DNA of 5,741 nt from Gammaproteobacteria bacterium (lineage in GTDB: Bacteria > Pseudomonadota > Gammaproteobacteria > Pseudomonadales > Azotimanducaceae). Positions 1 through 5,741 of the stretch are shown here, in pieces. A program made the position numbers and the translations under genes. The DNA lies in the NCBI GenBank assembly GCA_026706425.1, contig JAPOYW010000274.1:1-5741 (forward strand). Reading direction: 5' to 3'. The notes under the pieces were generated by a model. The model worked only from the letters and a program-made list of their open reading frames with translations, was not told the origin of the DNA and did not search any database. Within the stretch, counting starts at the first letter, position 1, and each line of letters opens with the position of its first letter.

Positions 1-2658
1 GCCGAACTCGCGCGGGAGTATGGCGTTCCCGTGATCACGCACATAGCCGAATCGCACGGATCGCACCTCCCTAGCGGGACGGGCGACGGAGACACGGTGC
101 CCACCGGAAGCCATCTCGGCGAGATCTATCTGCAGTTGGCGCCTTCGGAGGAGCGCGAGATTTCGACCGTCGAGGTGGCAGACGCGTGGCGCACCGCGGC
201 AGGACCCATCGAAGATGCCGAGCAGCTTGTCTTCGTGACCGACTTCAGGCAGCTCGCCCCCGACATCGACATCCGGCTGTTCGGGGACAACATGGACGAC
301 CTGCGCGCCGTTTCCGCCGCCGTGGAGGCCGAACTGGCCGGCTACCCGGGCGTACTAGAGGTCTCCAACTCGTTCAGAGAAGGGAAGGAGGAGCTTTCGC
401 TGTCGCTCACCGACGCCGGGGCCGCGCTGGGACTTACCCTGGCCGACGTGGGCCGGCAGGTCAGGCAGGCTTTCTACGGCGAGGAAGCGCAACGCGTCCA
501 GCGCGGGGAAGACGACCTACGTGTCATGGTCCGCTACCCGGCGGACGCACGCCGATCGCTTGAGTCCCTGCAGTCGCTCCACATCCGTACGCCTGCAGGC
601 ACCTACGTGCCGTTTCGCACGGTGGCCGAAGGGGAATGGGGGCGTGGAACGCAGTTGATCGAGCGCGTCGACAGCGTGCGTTCGGTCAACGTTTCGGCCA
701 AGGTCGACCTGAATCAGACGTCCGGCAATGCGGTTGTGGCCGCGATGGCACCGTTCCTGGACTCCATGACCGACGCGAGTTCGGGACTTGGCTACGAGAT
801 CGAGAGCAACCGGGCGGTGCGGGAAACCGTGGCAAGCGCCGCGCCGCTGTTTCTGGCGGCGCTCGGTGCCGTCTACGCGCTCCTCGCGATCCCGCTTCGC
901 TCGTATCATCAGCCGCTGATCGTCATGGCCGTGCTGCCGTTCTGCTTCGTCGGCGCGGTCTTGGGACACGTTCTGGCAATGATCCCGGGCATCGTACTCG
1001 GCTTTTCGATGCCGTCCGCGTTCGGGCTCTTGGCGGCCGCGGGGGTGGCGATCAATGCCTCCTTGGTCCTCCTGCACGGCGTACAGCGTTTCCGCGCCGA
1101 CGGCGATGCCGTGGAAGCGGCCCTGGAGAATGCTGCCGCGTCTAGGTGCCGGCCGATTCTGATTACCACGGTGACGTCATTCGTCGGCCTTATGCCGCTG
1201 ATGTTGACGCGCAGTCCCAGTGCCGCGCCGATGGTCCCCATGGTGGTCTCGCTGGCTTTCGGCATCGTGGTGTCCTCGGTGGCGGCGCTCGTTTTCGTAC
1301 CGGCCCTCTGGCTTGTCCTGCACCGCGTTGGCACCGGTACCCGGCGGACGGCCACGAGTCTCGGCGAGCTCGTGGGCAGAGCGCCGCGCATCGCGCAGTG
1401 GCTGGCGCGCTACCCCTTCCTTCAGGACAGCCTGGAGAGCCGCGAGTTCACCGACCTGTTGATCGAGGACGAGGAGGGCCTCGATCCGGAGACCGCCCGC
1501 ATCGCCCGCACGGGTCTGGTCCGGCTGTATTACCAGCGAGAATTCGACCGGCAGGCGATGGGTGAGGAGCTGTCTGCGATCGCCGAGAAGGCACCCTCGA
1601 CCGACGACCTCGTCGCGGAGACAAGGAACTGGGCCCAGCAGCGCGCGTTTCAGCTTGGTGCGCACATGCTGCGCGGCGCGGTGGAACCAAGGGAGGCGGC
1701 GCGACCGCTCTCGGATATCGTCGACACCTGTCTGGTCCAGACGTTGGCCGCCGTCCGGCGGGATTGCGTCGCCGAGCATGGTCCGATGCCGGACGCCTCG
1801 CTGGCCTTGGTGGCCTTGGACGCCCACGGACGGCGAGAGTTTGCCATCGGCGGATCGCTCAAGCTATTGTTTCTTTACGACTGTCCCGCTGCGCGAACCG
1901 CATCTACGCTCGACGCGCAGGCATGGCACACGTCGTTGCTGCAGCGCTTCGTGCGCGTCACCGGCGAATTGTCGCCTGCCGAGATGCTCTACAGGCCGGG
2001 TCCACCGTGGCACGCCGAAGGTCACCCCCTTACGGCGTATTCCCTTCGGGCGTTCGAGGAGTACTACGCCGATGAGCCGTCCGCCGCCGATCTGCGCATG
2101 CTGGTGCATGCCCGCGTGGTGTTCGCCGACACCGGTCTCGGAGAAGACTTCGAAGCAGCCCGTCAGGCAGTCCTCGGCCGGGAGCGGCAACTCGACGCGC
2201 TCAGCCATGCGCTCTCGGCGCTGCGCCCAAGGCAAGGCGGAGGGCAGTGGGACGTGCTCGGCGTACCGGGTGGGCTGATCGACATCGAGCTGTTCGTCGA
2301 ACATCTGCAACTATTGGCCGCCGCAACGGCACCGGGGGCCGCCATCGTTGCCGATGGGCTGGTGCCGACTCTGGAGGCTGGGGCGGAGCAAGGTCGGATC
2401 GATGCGACGGTTGCGGCAGACCTAGCGGGAGCGACAAGGCTGTGGCAGAACTTCGACGGCTTCATGCGCATGGTGGGCGTCGACCAGGATCCCACGCTCT
2501 TGTCCCCGGAGGAGCAGTCCACGCTGGCGCAAGCCTGCGGCACGGAAGGAGTAGAGGGCTTGTCTCGGTCACTTGCCGAGACCCGGCAACGCAGCGCGGC
2601 TCACATCGACGGGTGGTTTTCCGCGCACGGCCGCGGCCGCTTCGGGACGGATGAGTAG
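1..2658 (+). CDS. RND (HAE1-type) efflux permease C-terminal half fused in frame to a GlnE-like adenylyltransferase domain (5' partial)
   Basis: The reading frame is open to the left edge, so the start lies outside the window; GTG at 31 is an internal valine (upstream codons read AELAREYGVP and fit RND sequence). Residues below count from that codon. Residues 1-265 resemble the second periplasmic porter/docking segment of inner-membrane RND pumps (RQVRQAFYGEEAQRVQRG, VMVRYP, GTYVPFRTVAEG). Five membrane helices follow near 272-291, 296-316, 330-349, 376-392 and 402-430, matching RND helices 8-12, with the RPILITT motif at 374-380. RND proteins use proton flux to export drugs or lipids, usually with a periplasmic adaptor and outer-membrane channel, neither visible here. 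After a short linker, residues from about 445 to 875 resemble the GlnE central linker plus its C-terminal adenylyltransferase half: LVGRAPRIAQWLARYP, LALVALDAHGRREF, AFEEYY, LVHARVV and GGLIDIELFVEHLQLL (747-762). The metal-binding GSDLDL signature reads GGSLKL (607-612), so transferase activity is doubtful. The GlnE N-terminal adenylyl-removing half is absent. Both domain assignments are strong; the joint function is unknown. Confidence 0.88.
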   Translation, partial: AELAREYGVPVITHIAESHGSHLPSGTGDGDTVPTGSHLGEIYLQLAPSEEREISTVEVADAWRTAAGPIEDAEQLVFVTDFRQLAPDIDIRLFGDNMDDLRAVSAAVEAELAGYPGVLEVSNSFREGKEELSLSLTDAGAALGLTLADVGRQVRQAFYGEEAQRVQRGEDDLRVMVRYPADARRSLESLQSLHIRTPAGTYVPFRTVAEGEWGRGTQLIERVDSVRSVNVSAKVDLNQTSGNAVVAAMAPFLDSMTDASSGLGYEIESNRAVRETVASAAPLFLAALGAVYALLAIPLRSYHQPLIVMAVLPFCFVGAVLGHVLAMIPGIVLGFSMPSAFGLLAAAGVAINASLVLLHGVQRFRADGDAVEAALENAAASRCRPILITTVTSFVGLMPLMLTRSPSAAPMVPMVVSLAFGIVVSSVAALVFVPALWLVLHRVGTGTRRTATSLGELVGRAPRIAQWLARYPFLQDSLESREFTDLLIEDEEGLDPETARIARTGLVRLYYQREFDRQAMGEELSAIAEKAPSTDDLVAETRNWAQQRAFQLGAHMLRGAVEPREAARPLSDIVDTCLVQTLAAVRRDCVAEHGPMPDASLALVALDAHGRREFAIGGSLKLLFLYDCPAARTASTLDAQAWHTSLLQRFVRVTGELSPAEMLYRPGPPWHAEGHPLTAYSLRAFEEYYADEPSAADLRMLVHARVVFADTGLGEDFEAARQAVLGRERQLDALSHALSALRPRQGGGQWDVLGVPGGLIDIELFVEHLQLLAAATAPGAAIVADGLVPTLEAGAEQGRIDATVAADLAGATRLWQNFDGFMRMVGVDQDPTLLSPEEQSTLAQACGTEGVEGLSRSLAETRQRSAAHIDGWFSAHGRGRFGTDE

Positions 2659-2725
2659 GCAGACGCCTCCACCGCGCCGCCGTGGCGGAACGCCGCCCGT
2701 CCTCTCCGAGGGCCGGTGGCCGTGA
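2651..2725 (+). CDS. possible 24-codon coupling ORF between the two + strand genes (low confidence)
   Basis: An ATG inside the last codons of the RND-fusion gene opens a 24-codon frame rich in proline and arginine (MSRQTPPPRRRGGTPPV...). Its ATG overlaps the upstream stop region (ATGAGTAG), and its TGA overlaps the possible GTG start of the permease at 2722 (GTGA). Both arrangements are typical of translational coupling. A weak purine run (GGGA, 2644-2647) lies only 3 bases before the ATG. I recognise no homology. It could be a coupling leader, a displaced N-terminal extension of the permease caused by a frameshift, or chance. The permease already begins with a plausible first membrane helix without it. 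Confidence 0.2.
   Translation: MSRQTPPPRRRGGTPPVLSEGRWP
2708..2712 (+). promoter_or_regulatory. candidate ribosome binding site (GAGGG) for the two-unit ABC permease
   Basis: GAGGG ends 3 bases before GTG 2716 and 9 bases before GTG 2722. The second spacing is the usual one for a Shine-Dalgarno site, so it favours 2722 as the true start. There is no in-frame ATG near the beginning of the gene. The 57-base gap that contains this site shows no convincing promoter and no terminator hairpin with a T-run. Confidence 0.4.
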
Positions 2726-5064
2726 AGCGTGACCGGGCAGGGGATGCCGCAAAGGTGGCATGCTTCCTAGCGTCCATCGGCTTGTCGTTCGGCTTTGTCA
2801 GCGTGGTCGCCGCGATAGCCTGGGCGAGCGGTTTCAGGTTGCCCGAGGGCGTCGAGGCCCGCGATTACGTCACGCTCGGCCGGCGCGCTGCGGATTCGGG
2901 CATTTTCGAGCTCGTATCCTCGGAGAACTACGAACGGCTTCTCGATTCGCCTACCGGGATCGCCTGGGCGCTTGCAGGCTACTTTCGCAGACCGGTCGAG
3001 GTGCGCGCCGCCGATGGATCCGCGCGAATGGCGCATTCGCGGCAGGTCTCCGGCAACTTCCTCGAACTCCTCGGTGTCCGGGCAGCGGCCGGCACGCTCG
3101 GAACGGATGGATTCGACGCGGCGGTTGTGACCGATGCGTTCGCCCGAAGTGCCTACGGATCCGCCGTCGATGCACTCGGTAGAGAGGTCCCGGGGCTGTT
3201 CGGCGCACCCGTGGCAGTCGTGGGGGTCGCTGATGACGGCTTCCGGGACATCTTCGACGAAAGGGCCGACATCTGGATCCTCGAACCGCCGGTGAGACAC
3301 GCTGCAGACGGTGGGGTCATCCATACCGTCTCCAATTCGGTCGTTCCCGTGGGCGTACTCGACGAGGGGGTCACTATGGCAGCGGCCCAGAGCGTTCTGG
3401 ACGGGTTCCGATTCGAGCCTGGTCCGGGTTCGTACGGGTCGGCGACCGAGCGGGACCGTGCGGAACTCACGCCGGGAATTGAATATCGGCCCGACGCCCG
3501 CCGCAACGTGCTCGAACGCCTCGATTGGCTCGTCCTCGTGGTGGTCCTGCTAATGGCCTTGGCCTTCCTGGCCGTCTTCGACTTCCTCCTGGCGGCGCAC
3601 CACCGTCGCGAGGAGTCGGATGCTGTCCGCTTGGCGGTCGGCGCAACGCCGGGGGACGTCTTCCGGGCGACTCTGATTCGCCATGCCGCATGGATGGCCG
3701 GGACGGGCGTGGTCGGCGTCCTGTCTTTCCTTTACATCGGGGATGTCCTGTTGGGTCTCGAGCCTTTCGCCGGCTATCTCGGCGAACTGACCATCCGCCA
3801 GTCCGTGTCGGGCGTGGCCGCGGGCCTCATGCTGCTCGCTGCCGCTTTTCTGCTGTCCGCCGGCGTCGTCAGCCGATTCGTGTCGCGCACTTCGCGGACG
3901 ATGTCCCACGCCAAGGGACACAAGGCGGCGCGCGGCTCGCGCATGGAGCGCCGCGCGCTTCTGATCGTCGCGGCGGCGAGCATTTTGCTCGTAACCTCTC
4001 TCGGGGTGCGCTACACGTCGGAGGTCAGGATGACGCTGCCGTTCCTGCACGGCGACACGATGATGGTCGGCGTGTTGGGCATGGGTGGCGAGCCGGTCAA
4101 CGCCGAGGCCGTGCGAGCGACGCTGGTCGCCCAACCCGAGGTCGAGGCGGTCGCGCTTGCAGAGATGATGCCGTTGCTGGCCGAGTCGATCCGCCCAATC
4201 AACCGTGTCGTGGTTCGAGGCGCGGCGGGCCTCGAGGGTACGGTGTTCCTGCGCAACGGCGTGACGCCGGACTTCTTCGAGACACTGGGCATTGCCGTGA
4301 TCGCCGGCCGGTCCTTCGACGGGACGACGCCGTCCGAGGTCACCGTCTCGCGTCGCGCAGCGGAACTGCTCGCGGGTGAACCGGGAAACGCCGTGGGAAT
4401 GGCGTTCCACTTGGCGGCGGCTCCACCTGCGGAGCGAAACGCGGGCGGGGTGGTGACCATTGTCGGGGTAGTAGACGACGTGGCCTACGGATCGATGACC
4501 GACGGGAGCGCCGCGCAACCGGTGCTCTACGGCTTGCCGGGCGAGACAGATTGGCAGCAGCTTTGGCTGGTCCGTCACGGTGGCCTGGACGAGGCCGTCC
4601 TCGAACCATTCGGCGAGGACGCCTATCGTATTGGCACGCCCGCGGAGATCTTCCGCGAGCAATTCCTGGCCGCGCACAGCATCGAGGCGGCGCTCGGCGC
4701 AGCTTGCACATTTGCCCTGATGCTCTCCCTGGTGGGCGTGGCGATGTCGATAGGCCGGGGCATCGCTGCGGCGGGTCGCCACATCGGCATCTACCTGTCG
4801 GTGGGTGCCACGGGAACCGAACTAGCGCGCCGCTACCTCGGCGGAGTGCTCGTTGACCTGGCGTGGGCGGCGGTCTTGGTCTCAATGGCGACGTTGATCG
4901 CGAAAGTTCTGGCACCGGTCGCCACTGCCGTCATCGAACTGTGGCTCGTTGTCGCCGTCGTGCCCGTCATTGCCCTCGCCTGTGCGGCCATGGTCTATCA
5001 AGGCATTGCGCGTCTGGCAAATGGACACTCGGTCAGTTCGCTCATCAGCGGTGCCGATGCCTGA
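2716..5064 (+). CDS. ABC transporter permease with two MacB periplasmic-core/FtsX units (ADOP-like)
   Basis: This encodes an inner-membrane permease of the MacB/FtsX superfamily with the duplicated design seen in ADOP proteins (about 800 residues, eight predicted helices; here 782). Membrane helix 1 is at about 14-36. A first periplasmic core follows (VSGNFLELLGVRAAAGTLG and VVGVADDGF), then helices at about 271-293, 324-346 and 364-386. The second unit repeats the plan: helix at about 414-431, core with VTPDFFETLGIAVIAGRSF and VVGVVDDVAYG, and helices at about 658-680, 711-733 and 741-761. The FtsX cytoplasmic coupling signature occurs in both units, as ESDAVRLAVGATPGDVF (300-316) and RHIGIYLSVGATGTEL (688-703). 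No ATPase domain is present, so a separate ATPase is needed; the convergent gene at 5092 is a candidate. Such permeases act by mechanotransmission, moving lipoproteins, peptides or drugs; the substrate here is unknown. The start is GTG at 2716, or more likely 2722 given the upstream GAGGG. It probably shares a transcript with the RND-fusion gene. Confidence 0.87.
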   Translation: MAVKRDRAGDAAKVACFLASIGLSFGFVSVVAAIAWASGFRLPEGVEARDYVTLGRRAADSGIFELVSSENYERLLDSPTGIAWALAGYFRRPVEVRAADGSARMAHSRQVSGNFLELLGVRAAAGTLGTDGFDAAVVTDAFARSAYGSAVDALGREVPGLFGAPVAVVGVADDGFRDIFDERADIWILEPPVRHAADGGVIHTVSNSVVPVGVLDEGVTMAAAQSVLDGFRFEPGPGSYGSATERDRAELTPGIEYRPDARRNVLERLDWLVLVVVLLMALAFLAVFDFLLAAHHRREESDAVRLAVGATPGDVFRATLIRHAAWMAGTGVVGVLSFLYIGDVLLGLEPFAGYLGELTIRQSVSGVAAGLMLLAAAFLLSAGVVSRFVSRTSRTMSHAKGHKAARGSRMERRALLIVAAASILLVTSLGVRYTSEVRMTLPFLHGDTMMVGVLGMGGEPVNAEAVRATLVAQPEVEAVALAEMMPLLAESIRPINRVVVRGAAGLEGTVFLRNGVTPDFFETLGIAVIAGRSFDGTTPSEVTVSRRAAELLAGEPGNAVGMAFHLAAAPPAERNAGGVVTIVGVVDDVAYGSMTDGSAAQPVLYGLPGETDWQQLWLVRHGGLDEAVLEPFGEDAYRIGTPAEIFREQFLAAHSIEAALGAACTFALMLSLVGVAMSIGRGIAAAGRHIGIYLSVGATGTELARRYLGGVLVDLAWAAVLVSMATLIAKVLAPVATAVIELWLVVAVVPVIALACAAMVYQGIARLANGHSVSSLISGADA

Positions 5065-5091
5065 CCGGACGGCTGGGCCCACCGTGTCGCG
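5065..5091. other. 27-base spacer between convergent genes
   Basis: The permease stop (TGA 5062-5064) and the ATPase stop (complement of 5092-5094) face each other across 27 bases. The only fold seen is a weak 4-bp stem, ACGG (5069-5072) with CCGT (5082-5085), around the palindrome TGGGCCCA, with no T-run on either strand. No intrinsic terminator can be supported, so the two transcripts may overlap or end by Rho. Confidence 0.6.
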
Positions 5092-5741
5092 TCACCCGGT
5101 AAGGCGCCCCTCCGACAACTCGAGGGTTCGGTTGGCCACCTGAGCATACTTCGGGTTGTGCGAAACCACGCACAAGGTGGTGCCCTTGGCATGGCTCGCC
5201 GCCAGCAGAGCCATGACCGCGTCCTCCGAGTCCGAGTCGAGATTTCCCGTGGGTTCGTCGGCCAGTATCAGGGACGGTTCGGTAATCAGGGCTCGGGCCA
5301 CGGCCGCGCGCTGCTGTTGTCCCCCCGATAGCTGGGCGGGATAGTGCTCGGCACGATGCGCAATGCCCACCTCCTCGAGCAGTTCCATCGCCTTCTCCGC
5401 CCGTTCCGCCGCCTTGATCTTGCCGGCGCCCTTGCGGTAGCGCAGCGGCAGTTCCACGTTCTCGAGGATGGTCAGGTCGCCGATCAGGTTGAACGACTGG
5501 AACACGAAGCCGAGTTCCTCGTTTCGGAGGCGCGCGCGGCGGGTGAGGCCGAGGTCGCGGGTGTCCGTCCCCGCCAACAGGTACTGGCCGCTGGTGGGCT
5601 GTTCCAGCAACCCGAGTATCGACAGCAGGGTCGACTTGCCGCAACCGGACGGTCCCTGGACGAGCAGGTACTCGCCCCGTTCGATTCCGAACGAGATGTC
5701 CGACAAGGCATGCGTCTCCACCTTCTCGGTGACGAAGATCT
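5092..5741 (-). CDS. ABC transporter ATP-binding protein, LolD/MacB type (N-terminus cut by window edge)
   Basis: This is the cytosolic ATPase subunit that powers MacB/LolCDE-type permeases. Numbering from the valine codon at 5721 (GTG), it shows Walker A GPSGCGKST (23-31), the Q-loop in VFQSFNL (Q75), signature LSGGQQQR (131-138), Walker B LILADEP (151-157), D-loop NLDS (160-163) and the switch histidine in VVSHN (H188). All catalytic elements are intact. The opening VETHALSDISF is typical of the LolD/MacB branch. The frame stays open to the right edge, reading IFVTEK before that valine, as homologues do in the strand before VETHAL, so GTG 5721 is not the true start. By comparison with family length of about 225-235 residues, only some 10-20 residues should be missing. 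It converges on the two-unit permease gene, and appears to be the last gene of its own minus-strand transcript, whose other members lie right of the window. Pairing with the permease at 2716 is inferred from proximity. Confidence 0.93.
   Translation of the reverse strand, partial: IFVTEKVETHALSDISFGIERGEYLLVQGPSGCGKSTLLSILGLLEQPTSGQYLLAGTDTRDLGLTRRARLRNEELGFVFQSFNLIGDLTILENVELPLRYRKGAGKIKAAERAEKAMELLEEVGIAHRAEHYPAQLSGGQQQRAAVARALITEPSLILADEPTGNLDSDSEDAVMALLAASHAKGTTLCVVSHNPKYAQVANRTLELSEGRLTG

Noticed and set aside
31..33. GTG at 31 as the start of the first gene
   Set aside because: The frame is open to position 1 and the residues before it fit an RND permease. The N-terminal half with helices 1-7 must lie upstream, so the gene is cut by the window edge.
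517..1827. Long antisense and alternate-frame open stretches within the RND-fusion gene
   Set aside because: Their translations are low-complexity and rich in Arg/Ala/Pro, while the frame-1 protein has coherent domains throughout.
1366..2658. A separate, functional glnE gene starting inside this region
   Set aside because: There is no stop between the RND part and this region, no clear ribosome binding site at the junction, the N-terminal adenylyl-removing half is absent, and the catalytic aspartates are missing.
2677..2688. CCGC-CGTG-GCGG hairpin after the RND-fusion stop as a terminator
   Set aside because: The stem is 4 bp and no T-run follows; it does not support transcription ending between the two + strand genes.
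2711..2721. GGCC-GGT-GGCC hairpin covering GTG 2716 as a translational switch
   Set aside because: It is a 4-bp stem with a 3-base loop, of a kind expected by chance in DNA this GC-rich; no competing structure was seen.
3550..4782. 410-codon open frame on the minus strand inside the permease gene
   Set aside because: It lies wholly antisense to a clearly recognisable permease, its translation is rich in R, H and Q with no family resemblance, and long antisense frames are common in GC-rich coding DNA.
5069..5085. Hairpin between the convergent genes as a bidirectional terminator
   Set aside because: The stem is only 4 bp with a 9-base loop, and there is no T-run on either side.
5719..5721. 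GTG (complement) as the start of the ATPase gene
   Set aside because: It encodes the valine of the conserved VETHALSDISF opening, the frame continues as IFVTEK to the edge, and a start here would remove the first strand of the nucleotide-binding fold.

Overview
The window is GC-rich (most third codon positions are G or C by eye) and nearly all coding. It holds three protein genes of the Gram-negative cell envelope: an RND efflux permease, a two-unit MacB/FtsX-type ABC permease and a LolD/MacB-type ABC ATPase. This suggests a high-GC diderm bacterium, such as a proteobacterium or acidobacterium. The taxon cannot be fixed from the sequence, and no rRNA, tRNA, CRISPR array, insertion sequence or attachment site was seen.

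Layout. Positions 1-2658 (+) carry a gene whose start lies left of the window. Its first part is the C-terminal half of an HAE1-type RND permease: periplasmic porter/docking segment plus the last five membrane helices. It continues in the same frame, without a stop, into about 430 residues resembling the adenylyltransferase half of GlnE, the glutamine synthetase adenylyltransferase. Positions 2716-5064 (+) encode an ABC permease with two MacB periplasmic-core/FtsX units, resembling the ADOP (duplicated orphan permease) family. Positions 5092-5741 (-) encode a LolD/MacB-type ATPase whose N-terminus is cut by the right edge. It converges on the permease gene with 27 bases between them.

How they may work together. 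The two + strand genes are 57 bases apart with no visible terminator, so they are probably co-transcribed. The permease has no ATPase of its own and the convergent gene is of the right family to power it, but that pairing is inferred from proximity only.

The most unusual item is the RND-GlnE-like fusion. RND permeases end in the cytoplasm after helix 12, so the added domain would be cytosolic. Its nucleotidyltransferase motif is degenerate: the GSDLDL-type metal-binding signature reads GGSLKL. Other GlnE landmarks survive, notably GGLIDIE, AFEEYY and LVHARVV. I read it as a catalytically dead, possibly regulatory, GlnE-derived domain on an efflux pump. I know of no described system of this kind, but I could not search databases.
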